NCBI GenBank assembly: GCA_027488935.1
Contig: JAIYAP010000083.1
Span: 1 to 59,332, forward strand
Length of the DNA stretch: 59,332 nucleotides
Source: Saprospiraceae bacterium
Lineage (GTDB): Bacteria > Bacteroidota > Bacteroidia > Chitinophagales > Saprospiraceae
Reading direction: 5' to 3'
Part shown: positions 17,231 to 25,721 of the stretch, piece by piece
Layout: every line of letters begins with the position of its first letter
Position numbering within the stretch: position 1 is the stretch's first letter
Program-made: the position numbers and the translations under genes
Notes under the pieces: model-generated
What the model was told of the DNA's origin: nothing
Database searches by the model: none
Seen by the model: the letters and a program-made list of their open reading frames with translations, nothing else

Positions 17231-19066
17231 ATGTCCGTAAAACCCGAAAAAAAGAAATTTTCTGATCAATTCAGTGCCTTGCGCAATGTCCCCCGATTTT
17301 TCCGCATGATCTGGGGTGTTTCACCCAAATTAGCCCTTTGGAACATTGCGTTCCGATTGGTGCAGGCTTCCATGCCGCTTGCGATTCTGTATGTGGGCAA
17401 AGAAATTGTAGATGAAGTGATCCATAGCATCAACCAACCTGGGTATGAGGCCGTTTTTCTGGGCCTTTCCCGCGCCTTGTGGATTTGGGTCGGGCTGGAA
17501 TTTGGACTGTCCATTTTATCCAGCATTTTGAACCGCGCGATCACCTTAACCGACAGTTTGCTGGGCGACATGGTGAGCAATGATTCCTCGGTGCGGATTA
17601 TTCGCCATGCAGCCACCCTGGATTTGTTTCAATTTGAAGACGCCACTTTTTACGATAAATTAGAGCGCGCACGCACTCAAACCTCCGGGCGCAGCGCCTT
17701 GATGAGCATGGTATTATCGCAGGCCCAGGACTTGATCACCGTGTTGTTTTTGGCGGGCGGTTTGGTCGCGTTCAATCCCTGGTTGCTGCTGATTTTGGTG
17801 TTGGCCGTCATTCCTTCGTTTATTGGAGAAACCCGTTTTAATCAGGAATCTTATTCCCTCACCCGCTCCTGGACGCCTGAACGCCGCGAACTCGATTACC
17901 TGCGATACATCGGTGCCAGCAATGAAACGGCTAAAGAAATCAAGATTTTCGGGCTGGAGGGGTTCATTGCCGATCGTTTTAAACGCATTTCCGATAAATA
18001 CTTTTTGGCCAATCAAAAACTGGCGATCAAACGGGCTACCTGGGGCAGTTTTTTCAGTACCGTGGGTTCAGCCTCGTATTATGCCGCTTATATTTTTGTG
18101 ATCTGGCAAACCGTACGCGCCCAAATCACCATTGGCGCGCTTACCTTTTTGGCGGGCTCCTTCCGGCAATTGCAAGGATTGTTGCAAGGCATTGTGGCGC
18201 GTTTTTCCAGGATCGCAGAAACGGCGTTGTACCTCCAGGATTTGTTTGACTTTTTAGAATTAAAGCCCTTTTCTGCCACCAATCCGGGTAAAAAGAAACT
18301 TCCCCGCCCCATACAGGAAGGTTTTCGCTTTGAAAATGTAGGTTTTAAATATCCCGAAAGTGAAAAATGGGCCATCCGGCATTTAACATTTACCTTACAA
18401 CCTGGCGAAAAACTGGCTCTTGTAGGTGAAAACGGTGCGGGTAAAACCACTTTGGTCAAACTGCTCGCCCACCTGTACGAACCCACCGAAGGCCGCATTT
18501 TATTGGATGGCATCGACCTGGCCACGTACGATCCGGATGATTTACGCCAGCAAATCGGCATTATTTTTCAGGATTATGTGCGGTTTATGTTTACTGCTTC
18601 CGAAAACATTGCGGTGGGTAATATTTCAGAAAAAACCAATCAGCCGCGCATTGAAGACGCTGCGCATAAAAGCCTGGCCGACAGTGTAGTCGCCAATTTG
18701 CCCAAACAATACGACCAAATGCTGGGCAAACGTTTCCTAGGCGGCGTAGAATTATCCGGCGGACAATGGCAAAAAGTGGCCCTCGCACGGGCGTACATGC
18801 GCGATGCCCAACTGATTATCCTCGACGAACCGACTGCTTCCCTGGATGCACGGGCAGAACATGAAGTGTTCCTGCGGTTTGCGGCACTGCTTAAAGGTAA
18901 AGCGGCCGTGTTGATTTCCCATCGTTTTTCAACGGTGCGCATGGCCGATCGCATCTTATTTTTGGAAAATGGTGAACTACTGGAACTCGGAAGCCACGAA
19001 GAATTGCTGGAAAAGGGCGGTAAATATGCGGAGTTGTTCCGTTTGCAAGCCAAAGGATATGTGTAA
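17231..19066 (+). CDS. ABC transporter, fused permease and ATPase (MsbA-like exporter)
   Basis: 611 residues: an N-terminal six-helix exporter permease (about residues 20-340) and a C-terminal ATPase (about 355-605). Visible ATPase motifs are Walker A GENGAGKTTLVKLL (about 399), the Q-loop IGIIFQDYVRF, the signature ELSGGQWQKVALARA (about 507), Walker B LIILDEPTASLD (about 530) and the H-loop ISHRFSTV. One polypeptide carries one half-transporter, so the active form should be a homodimer. The signature reads LSGGQ-W rather than LSGGQ-R, seen in a subset of uncharacterised exporters. Substrate (lipid, peptide or drug) cannot be told from sequence. Confidence 0.9.
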   Translation: MSVKPEKKKFSDQFSALRNVPRFFRMIWGVSPKLALWNIAFRLVQASMPLAILYVGKEIVDEVIHSINQPGYEAVFLGLSRALWIWVGLEFGLSILSSILNRAITLTDSLLGDMVSNDSSVRIIRHAATLDLFQFEDATFYDKLERARTQTSGRSALMSMVLSQAQDLITVLFLAGGLVAFNPWLLLILVLAVIPSFIGETRFNQESYSLTRSWTPERRELDYLRYIGASNETAKEIKIFGLEGFIADRFKRISDKYFLANQKLAIKRATWGSFFSTVGSASYYAAYIFVIWQTVRAQITIGALTFLAGSFRQLQGLLQGIVARFSRIAETALYLQDLFDFLELKPFSATNPGKKKLPRPIQEGFRFENVGFKYPESEKWAIRHLTFTLQPGEKLALVGENGAGKTTLVKLLAHLYEPTEGRILLDGIDLATYDPDDLRQQIGIIFQDYVRFMFTASENIAVGNISEKTNQPRIEDAAHKSLADSVVANLPKQYDQMLGKRFLGGVELSGGQWQKVALARAYMRDAQLIILDEPTASLDARAEHEVFLRFAALLKGKAAVLISHRFSTVRMADRILFLENGELLELGSHEELLEKGGKYAELFRLQAKGYV

Positions 19067-19131
19067 GTGCCTTGGAAAAGTTGCATTTGCTTAAAAGTAT
19101 TGATAATAAGGCGTATAAATCCCACATATTT

Positions 19132-19162
19132 TTGGCAACATCAAAGAATTGACGTACTTTTG
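19132..19162 (+). promoter_or_regulatory. Promoter of rpsO
   Basis: TTG at 19132-19134, 20 bp spacer, TACTTTTG at 19155-19162, matching the Bacteroidota consensus. The resulting leader of about 110 nt before the ATG at 19283 is long enough for S15 autoregulation, which is known in other bacteria but not visible here as a defined fold. Confidence 0.78.
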
Positions 19163-19282
19163 TCCCCGCTAAACTCGGATGGATAGGCAATAACTGCCGT
19201 TTGACCCTTAGAAATTCGAATTTGGTGTAATTCTTTACCTATTCACCTACAACAGCCAAAGGGTTGTTGCAATTCAAAAAAA

Positions 19283-19558
19283 ATGGCAGTTTATTACAAC
19301 AAAGAAAAAATCGAATCCATCGTAGCACAATATGGTGGCGATTCGAAAAACACCGGAAACGTAGAGGCACAGATCGCATTGTTGACGTACCGCATCGAAT
19401 GCCTTTCCGCCCACTTGCGCATCAACAAAAAAGACCATTCCACGCGTCGCGCTTTGCTTTCGATGGTTGGTCAACGAAAAAGTTTGCTGTCGTACTACAT
19501 GAAGAAAGACATCTTCGCGTACCGCGCACTGATCGAAAAACTTGGACTTCGTAAGTAA
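19283..19558 (+). CDS. rpsO: 30S ribosomal protein S15
   Basis: 91 residues, the family's standard length (about 89). It contains the conserved S15 core: GNVEAQIALLTYRIECLSAHL, followed by KKDHSTRRALLSMVGQRKSLL and a C-terminal LIEKLGLRK. S15 binds 16S rRNA helices early in small-subunit assembly. It has its own promoter (19132-19162) and terminator (19569-19611), and pnp follows on the same strand, the classic rpsO-pnp linkage found across bacteria. Confidence 0.98.
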   Translation: MAVYYNKEKIESIVAQYGGDSKNTGNVEAQIALLTYRIECLSAHLRINKKDHSTRRALLSMVGQRKSLLSYYMKKDIFAYRALIEKLGLRK

Positions 19559-19568
19559 ACACGTTCAA

Positions 19569-19611
19569 ATCCGGTGGTTGGGAAAAATGCCTGACCGCCG
19601 GATTTTTTTTT
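19569..19611 (+). terminator. Terminator after rpsO
   Basis: ATCCGGTGGT (19569-19578) pairs with ACCGCCGGAT (19594-19603) with one G-U pair, followed by a run of nine T. It should separate rpsO from pnp at least partly. Confidence 0.85.
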
Positions 19612-19702
19612 ATAAATTGAATTTTCACACGCTCCGGCTGTTCTAGCTCCAATCAGGATCGAACAAAACGGCTTTCAAGGAGAGGACATTATATTCAAAA
19701 AT

Positions 19703-19784
19703 GGGGAACTGCTATTCCCCCACACAAAGACGCAGTTGGAAAAGCCCGGCTTTTCTTCGAAACGCATCGCTGCATCTTTGTGTG
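19703..19784 (+). promoter_or_regulatory. Two adjacent stem-loops upstream of pnp (candidate leader structure)
   Basis: GGGGAA (19703-19708) pairs with TTCCCC (19715-19720). Immediately next, CACACAAAGACGCAG (19721-19735) pairs with 19770-19784 with one wobble, enclosing an inner GAAAAGC / GCTTTTC hairpin (19739-19745, 19749-19755). There is no T-tract. In enterobacteria the pnp leader folds into a long hairpin cut by RNase III for autoregulation; an analogous role here is inference. Confidence 0.6.
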
Positions 19785-19917
19785 TAGTATCGGTTTTTGA
19801 ATGTCACTCCCGCTGAAACAAAGGTATTCAGGGCTTATTTAGGCCAATTATTCGAATACGACCGTTTTTTTGACTTGAATCGAGTGGAATAGACGTGGCA
19901 TTAACCTGTTTATTACT

Positions 19918-22209
19918 ATGGGAAAGCAAATCCCGTTGAGTACCTCCATTCAATTGCCGGATGGACGGGAAATTACACTTGAAACTGGCAAACTTGCCAC
20001 CCAGGCCGATGGCTCCTGTGTGTTGCGCATGGGCAACACCATGCTGCTCGCCACCATCGTGAGCGCTAAAAAAGCCAAACCTGACCAACCTTTCTTCCCA
20101 CTTTCTGTCGATTACCAGGAAAAATTCGCCGCTGTAGGTCGTATTCCGGGCAACTTCTTCCGTCGTGAAGGCCGTATTTCGGATTATGAAGTATTGGTAA
20201 GCCGTTTGGTCGACCGCGCGTTGCGTCCTTTGTTCCCAGACGGGTACATGAACGAAACGCAGTTGATCATCACCCTGATTTCTGCCGATAAAGACGTAAT
20301 GCCCGATGCTTTGGCTGGTTTGGTAGCCTCTACCGCCGTTGCCGTATCGAATATTCCGGTAGAAGCCTTGTTCGCAGAATGCCGCGTTGCACGCATTGAT
20401 GGCCAATTGATAGTAAATCCGGGCCGTGAAGCCCTGAAACGCGCTGATCTGGACTTTATCGTTGCAGCAACTAAAAACGACATCACCATGGTAGAAGGTG
20501 AGGCCGACGAATGCCAGGAACACGAACTGATTGAAGTGCTGAAAACTGCGCACGAATACATCAAAGTGATGATCGCTGCACAGGAACGCCTGGCAGAAAT
20601 GGTGGGCGAGGCAGCCACCGTAAAACGTCCAGTTGTTTCATTGCCGGAGCACGATGTCCTGAAAAAGCACATTGAAGACCTTATTAGCGCCGATGTTTAT
20701 GCGCTTGCACGCAGTTCCAGCGACAAATCGACCCGTAAATCGGTGATCGATGGCATCAAGGAAAAAACATTGAAGCAGGTAAAAGAGGAATTTGGCGACG
20801 AATTTTGGGCAGAATGGGCATCCACAGCTGATCGCTATTTCGAAAAAATCAAAAAATACATCATCCGCGACGTGGTTTTGTCGGACGGCAAACGCCTCGA
20901 CGGCCGTGCCAGCGATGAAGTACGTCCGATCTGGTCGGAAGTGGATTACCTGCCATCTGCGCATGGTTCTTCGATCTTCAACCGCGGCGAAACCCAATCC
21001 CTCACTTCCCTGACGCTGGGTACCAAGCAAGATCAAATGTTGATCGACAACGCGTTGGACTACCATGATGAAAAATTCATCCTGGCGTACAACTTCCCGC
21101 CATTCTCGGTAGGTGAAGTAAAACCGTTGCGCGGCCCAGGTCGTCGCGAGATTGGCCATGCCAACCTGGCTGCACGTTCGATCAAAAAAGTAATGCCCGA
21201 CGATTTTGCGTACACCGTGCGTTTGGTATCCGATATTTTGGAATCCAATGGTTCGTCTTCCATGGCGACCGTTTGTGCGGGCTCCTTGGCTTTGTTTGAT
21301 GGCGGTGTTCCGATTAAAGCACCGGTAGCAGGTATTGCGATGGGCGCGATTGCGGATGAAAAAGGCCGTATTGCAATTTTGTCCGATATTTTGGGCGACG
21401 AAGACGCCTTGGGTGATATGGACTTCAAAGTGACCGGTACTGCCAAAGGTATCACCGGCACCCAGATGGACATCAAGATCGACGGTATGCCGTACGAATT
21501 GCTGGAAAAAGCCTTGTTGCAAGCCCGCGCAGGCCGGATCCACATCCTCAATGAAATGGCCAAAGCGCTGGAGGCGCCGCGTCCAGACCTCAAACCGCAT
21601 GCACCGCGTGTGATTGAGTTCCGCATTCCGAAAACGCTGATTGGTGCAGTAATCGGACCGGGCGGTAAAATTATCCAGGAAATTCAGGCAGTATCTGGTA
21701 CCACCATCAGCATCGACGAAGATGAAATTGGCGGTATCGTGGCCATCTTTGGTCCGGGCAAAGACGCCTTGGATATGGCATACAAACGGGTACAAGACAT
21801 CGTATTTATCCCTGCAGTAGGCGATATTTTTGACGGTGAAGTAGAAGAACTGGCAGAATACGGCGCGTTCATCAAATTCAAAGGCAAAACCGGTTTGATG
21901 CACGTATCTGAAATTCAGCATACCCGTGTGGAAAAAGTAGAAGACGTATTGAAAGTGGGCGACAAGATCACCTTCAAACTGTTGGATATTGATCCGAAAA
22001 CAGGCAAAATGAAACTTTCGCAGCGTGCAATCCTGGCAAAACCAGACGGCACCATGCCCACCGACGAAGAGAATGCAGCCCGCGCACAACGCGGTGGCGG
22101 CACGGGTGGCGCAGGTGGCGGCGACCGCAGAAGCGGTGGTGGACGTGACGATCGCCGGGGCGGTGGCCGCGACGACCGCAAAGGCGGCGGCGGCGGTGGA
22201 CGTCGGTAG
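19918..22209 (+). CDS. pnp: Polyribonucleotide nucleotidyltransferase (PNPase)
   Basis: 763 residues. Two RNase PH domains (about 10-225 and 320-545), with the catalytic core of the second in ILSDILGDEDALGDMDFKV. They are followed by a KH domain (IPKTLIGAVIGPGGKIIQEI, about 570) and an S1 domain (GDIFDGEVEELAEYGAFIKF, about 635). PNPase degrades RNA 3' to 5' by phosphorolysis. The last ~50 residues are a Gly/Arg/Asp-rich tail (RRSGGGRDDRRGGGRDDRK) that makes the protein longer than the usual ~700-715 residues and probably binds RNA. Preceded by a structured leader and followed by a strong terminator. Confidence 0.98.
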   Translation: MGKQIPLSTSIQLPDGREITLETGKLATQADGSCVLRMGNTMLLATIVSAKKAKPDQPFFPLSVDYQEKFAAVGRIPGNFFRREGRISDYEVLVSRLVDRALRPLFPDGYMNETQLIITLISADKDVMPDALAGLVASTAVAVSNIPVEALFAECRVARIDGQLIVNPGREALKRADLDFIVAATKNDITMVEGEADECQEHELIEVLKTAHEYIKVMIAAQERLAEMVGEAATVKRPVVSLPEHDVLKKHIEDLISADVYALARSSSDKSTRKSVIDGIKEKTLKQVKEEFGDEFWAEWASTADRYFEKIKKYIIRDVVLSDGKRLDGRASDEVRPIWSEVDYLPSAHGSSIFNRGETQSLTSLTLGTKQDQMLIDNALDYHDEKFILAYNFPPFSVGEVKPLRGPGRREIGHANLAARSIKKVMPDDFAYTVRLVSDILESNGSSSMATVCAGSLALFDGGVPIKAPVAGIAMGAIADEKGRIAILSDILGDEDALGDMDFKVTGTAKGITGTQMDIKIDGMPYELLEKALLQARAGRIHILNEMAKALEAPRPDLKPHAPRVIEFRIPKTLIGAVIGPGGKIIQEIQAVSGTTISIDEDEIGGIVAIFGPGKDALDMAYKRVQDIVFIPAVGDIFDGEVEELAEYGAFIKFKGKTGLMHVSEIQHTRVEKVEDVLKVGDKITFKLLDIDPKTGKMKLSQRAILAKPDGTMPTDEENAARAQRGGGTGGAGGGDRRSGGGRDDRRGGGRDDRKGGGGGGRR

Positions 22210-22234
22210 GTTTTAAACGATATTTTAGGTAATA

Positions 22235-22279
22235 AAAAAAGGCTTGAAACCCGCTTGAGGCGGGTTTTGAGCCTTTTTT
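22235..22279 (+). terminator. Rho-independent terminator after pnp
   Basis: A 20-bp stem (22235-22254 with 22260-22279, two wobble pairs, GGCTTGAAACCCGC core) with a 5-nt loop. The A-tract and T-tract at its ends allow termination in both directions. Confidence 0.92.
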
Positions 22280-22365
22280 GTGGTGTGTAAACAATGCCCC
22301 AATAAATAATTTGACTTATTTTAAAAAAACAGCACCTAAAACACATACAAAACCTTTTAAGGCAC

Positions 22366-22373
22366 TATATTTG
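22366..22373 (+). promoter_or_regulatory. -7 box upstream of the RloA-like gene
   Basis: TATATTTG matches TAnnTTTG, 33 bp before the ATG at 22407. No clear -33 element. It suggests the defence-like module has its own promoter after the pnp terminator. Confidence 0.5.
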
Positions 22374-22406
22374 AATAAAATTTCCAAATTTTAATCTTAA
22401 AACGGC

Positions 22407-23681
22407 ATGATACTGGAATTTAGTGTTGAAAACTTCCGGTCTTTCCGCGAGCGGCAGACCTTTTCGATGATCCCGGATGAAGGGCGACACGATGGAACGG
22501 AACATCTTCTTGAAATTATAGCCAAGCACAAGCGGTTACCTGCCGCACTGATATATGGAGCCAATGCTTCTGGTAAAAGTAATTTTATTAAGGCTTTGCA
22601 GTCGCTTCAATCACTTTTAATGTTTGATAACTTTAAATGGAAGTCCCCACCTGGTTCTAGGCCTGAATACAATCCATTTTTGTTTAATGTGGAGACTGCA
22701 AATGCACCAACTACTTATACATTGGATTTCCTGCTCAATAAAATCCGATACACTTATTCCTTAACCTTTTTAAGGGCGCAGATTGTAGCAGAGAGTCTTT
22801 TCTTTTATCCGCAAGGTCGCGAAGCAAAGCTATTTGTCAGAAAAGGTCAAGTGTTTGAGTTTGGAGATTACCTGAAAGGACAAAGGCATGTTGTAGCAGA
22901 ATTAACAAGACCTGACCAATTGTTTCTCGCAAAAGGAGCCTATAATAATATTAGTCAATTGATTCCAGTCATTAAATATTTTGAAGAATCCTTATTGTTT
23001 AAACCCTTAGAAGAGAAGCCAAGTGAATATACCTATTATTACAATATGGTTGCAGAAAGATTATTTAATGCTTCTAAAGATGATGAATTCTTTCGAAATT
23101 TTAAATTATTGTTTAAAAGTTTAGATACTGGCATTTTAGATTTCAAGGTTAAAGAATCTACATTTCGTAATTTTGAACGAGAAGATCAAGAATTTGATGT
23201 TTTAACTGAACACTCCATATTGAATGGATTGGGAGTGCAGGAAGGTACTATTAACCTTGAGTTTGAATCAGAATCAAAAGGAACACAGCAACTTTTTGTA
23301 CTCGGTGGCCTGTTGCTTCAAACTTTAATGCAAGGTGGCGTTATTGTGATCGACGAATTTGAGCGCAGCTTACATCCATTAATAAGCAGTTACCTGATTA
23401 GTTTGTTTCACGATCCAAACATAAACCGCAAAGGTGCCCAACTAATTATCGCAACGCATGATACCAATTTGCTCAGCAGCAATGCATTTCGCCGCGATCA
23501 AATATGGATCGTTGAAAAAGACCAAACAGGCGCCTCTGAATTGTTCAGTCTTGCCGATGTAAATGGAATCCTGAAGGATGCTCCGTATGAAAAATGGTAT
23601 CTTTCCGGGAGAATGGGAGGAATCCCTGCTATCCAAAGCCTTGATTTTCAATTGAACTTTGAAGCCCATGAAGCGCAGTAG
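22407..23681 (+). CDS. RloA-like AAA/ABC-type ATPase (COG1106)
   Basis: 424 residues, an SMC/OLD-like ATPase. The N-terminus MILEFSVENFRSFRERQTFS is typical of this group; Walker A is GANASGKSN (about 51-59), Walker B is GGVIVIDEFERSLHP (about 310-323) and a following histidine switch is IIATHDTNLL (about 346). The family is found beside restriction systems and in phage-defence loci such as PARIS, where an ATPase senses infection and licenses a partner nuclease. The next gene overlaps it by 14 bp and encodes an RloB/Toprim-like protein. The stretch is visibly richer in A/T than pnp and the GH13 gene, which suggests horizontal acquisition. Confidence 0.85.
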   Translation: MILEFSVENFRSFRERQTFSMIPDEGRHDGTEHLLEIIAKHKRLPAALIYGANASGKSNFIKALQSLQSLLMFDNFKWKSPPGSRPEYNPFLFNVETANAPTTYTLDFLLNKIRYTYSLTFLRAQIVAESLFFYPQGREAKLFVRKGQVFEFGDYLKGQRHVVAELTRPDQLFLAKGAYNNISQLIPVIKYFEESLLFKPLEEKPSEYTYYYNMVAERLFNASKDDEFFRNFKLLFKSLDTGILDFKVKESTFRNFEREDQEFDVLTEHSILNGLGVQEGTINLEFESESKGTQQLFVLGGLLLQTLMQGGVIVIDEFERSLHPLISSYLISLFHDPNINRKGAQLIIATHDTNLLSSNAFRRDQIWIVEKDQTGASELFSLADVNGILKDAPYEKWYLSGRMGGIPAIQSLDFQLNFEAHEAQ

Positions 23682-24288
23682 ACATCTGATGAAGGCTGTC
23701 CGTCGTCGTATTTTGATACTTTGTGAAGGACAAACCGAAAAAAATTATTTCCAGGCTATTAAAGAAGATCCAGAATTTAAGCAACAACTTTTGGCCGTTC
23801 ACCCACAAGTTATGGTTGGAAAGTATCCTTCGCCAGATTTGCTGGTAAATCAAGCAATTGATATTGCGCGGAAGGCAAAAGCAGAGGGCAATTCTTATGA
23901 TAAAATATGGGTTGTCTTCGATCACGACAACCACCCGCATCGTACAAATGCCTACAAATCGGCAGAAAAAGAGGGATTTAGCATTGCCTTTTCGTCAATC
24001 GCGATTGAAACATGGTACTTGCTGCATTTTAAACAAGTTGGAAAACCTTTTCAAAGTGCCGATCATTTAACGAAAGAGTATAAACTACATTATCCAACTT
24101 ATCAGAAGGCCAAGCAAAATGATTATTCCTTCCTTAAAAATCGTCTGCCGGAAGCAATGACCAATGCTAAATGGCTAAGATCACAATTAACTGAGCCAGT
24201 TAAGCATGTTACAGATTGTAACCCTTGGACGGACGTGGATATTTTAGTAGAAGAATTAATTGGGGAGATGAATATCTTCACACCATGA
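23668..24288 (+). CDS. RloB-like protein with Toprim-type acidic residues
   Basis: 206 residues from ATG 23668; an in-frame TTG at 23659 lies further upstream. The N-terminus RRRILILCEGQTEKNYFQAI carries a Toprim-like glutamate (E20), and WVVFDHDNHPHR carries the DxD pair (D85, D87). These match the metal-binding residues of Toprim nucleases such as OLD and the PARIS effector. I therefore infer a nuclease licensed by the upstream ATPase, acting on nucleic acid in the cytoplasm. Its start overlaps the end of the ATPase gene by 14 bp, and its stop overlaps the next ATG in an ATGA junction (24285-24288). Confidence 0.8.
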   Translation: MKRSRHLMKAVRRRILILCEGQTEKNYFQAIKEDPEFKQQLLAVHPQVMVGKYPSPDLLVNQAIDIARKAKAEGNSYDKIWVVFDHDNHPHRTNAYKSAEKEGFSIAFSSIAIETWYLLHFKQVGKPFQSADHLTKEYKLHYPTYQKAKQNDYSFLKNRLPEAMTNAKWLRSQLTEPVKHVTDCNPWTDVDILVEELIGEMNIFTP

Positions 24289-25679
24289 AATTATTACCAA
24301 TCTTCACCATTTGTCTGTTTTGTGCCATCAGCTGCGCCAAAACACCCCAGGACACCCCTACCCCACCAACTTCCAATCCCAATACACCCGATCCCGATCC
24401 GGTCGCTTTTGGGACGCCTTTCGCGGGCGTACCCGCCACCTCCGACGTGGCCATGTATGAAGTTAATTTACGTGCGTTTAGTTTAAGCGGCACTTTCAAG
24501 GGCGTTGAAGCGCGTTTGGATTCTATCAAAGCATTGGGCATCAATGTTTTATGGCTCATGCCCATTCATCCGATTGGCGTGGTTAAAAATGCCGGACAAT
24601 TAGGCTCGCCTTATTCGGTAAAAAATTACAAAGAAGTAAATACTGAATACGGCGCGCTGGAGGATTTACAAAGTCTGGTAACAGCTGCCCACAACCGCAA
24701 TATGGCGGTTATCATCGACTGGGTGGCCAACCACACCGCCTGGGATAATCCCTGGATCACGGCGCACCCTGATTGGTACACGAAAGACGCCAATGGCAAT
24801 ATTATCATTCCCGCTGGAACCAATTGGGCCGATGTGGCTGATTTGGATTTTAGCAATGCCCTCCTGCGGAAATTCATGATCAATGCTATGAAATATTGGG
24901 TTTTAAAGGCCAATATTGATGGTTTTCGCTGCGATTATGCCGATGGCGTGCCCGCTGATTTTTGGAAACAGGCCATTGACTCGCTCAAAACCATCCCTAA
25001 TCGGAAGTATATTTTGCTGGCTGAAGGCAGCATGAATACGCAGTTTACGGCCGGTTTTGAAATGAACTACAGCTGGAGTTTTTACGATCAACTCAGAAAT
25101 ATTTACAGAAACAACCTGGCTACTTCAGGCTTGTTTACCGTAAATACCAATGATTATGCGGCTGTTCCCAGCGGTGTCGCCAAATTGCGGTATTCCACCA
25201 ACCACGACCAATCGGCTTGGGACGATTCGCCAGTAGTATTGTACAACGGCCAGGCTGGAGCAATCAATGCTTTTGTATTGTCGGCAACCATCGGTGGCGT
25301 TCCATTGATTTACAATGGCCAGGAGGTCGGAAGACCCGATAAAACGCCGTTTTTCAGCAAAAGTCCTATCAACTGGAACCTGAATCCCGGAACCTATGCT
25401 GCTTACAAACGCATTATGGCCTTTCGACAATCGAGCAATGCCTTGAAACAGGGCACTGTTCAGGTACTCAGCGATGCCAGCAATGTGGTCGCGTTCAAAC
25501 GCGTATATCAATCGGAAGAAGTACTGGTGCTGGTAAATACCAAAAACAGTACAACCAACTACACGTTATCCGGTGGTATTGCCAATACAAACTGGAAAAA
25601 TGCACTGGATAATTCGAGTGTTGCTTTGGGAACGGCAATCAGTTTGCAGCCTTATCAGTATTTATTGTTGAAAAAATAA
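24285..25679 (+). CDS. GH13 alpha-amylase family lipoprotein
   Basis: 464 residues from ATG 24285. A lipoprotein signal peptide with lipobox FCAISC (C17) is followed by a Pro/Thr-rich linker, then an alpha-amylase barrel. GH13 conserved regions are visible: DWVANHT (about 145), DGFRCDYAD with the nucleophile Asp (about 211-219), LLAEGS with the acid Glu (about 244-249) and TNHDQSAWD (about 305). It probably trims maltodextrins or starch at the cell surface or in the periplasm. The start codon overlaps the stop of the RloB-like gene, although the two functions look unrelated and the GH13 gene is less A/T-rich. Confidence 0.9.
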   Translation: MKLLPIFTICLFCAISCAKTPQDTPTPPTSNPNTPDPDPVAFGTPFAGVPATSDVAMYEVNLRAFSLSGTFKGVEARLDSIKALGINVLWLMPIHPIGVVKNAGQLGSPYSVKNYKEVNTEYGALEDLQSLVTAAHNRNMAVIIDWVANHTAWDNPWITAHPDWYTKDANGNIIIPAGTNWADVADLDFSNALLRKFMINAMKYWVLKANIDGFRCDYADGVPADFWKQAIDSLKTIPNRKYILLAEGSMNTQFTAGFEMNYSWSFYDQLRNIYRNNLATSGLFTVNTNDYAAVPSGVAKLRYSTNHDQSAWDDSPVVLYNGQAGAINAFVLSATIGGVPLIYNGQEVGRPDKTPFFSKSPINWNLNPGTYAAYKRIMAFRQSSNALKQGTVQVLSDASNVVAFKRVYQSEEVLVLVNTKNSTTNYTLSGGIANTNWKNALDNSSVALGTAISLQPYQYLLLKK

Positions 25680-25721
25680 GGCCAAAACATCTGGAAAAAT
25701 CGTAAAAACTCATTAAAAACC

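Noticed and set aside
20638-22089. 483-codon antisense open frame within pnp
   Set aside because: Antisense shadow of the strongly conserved PNPase frame with a biased composition, not a second gene.
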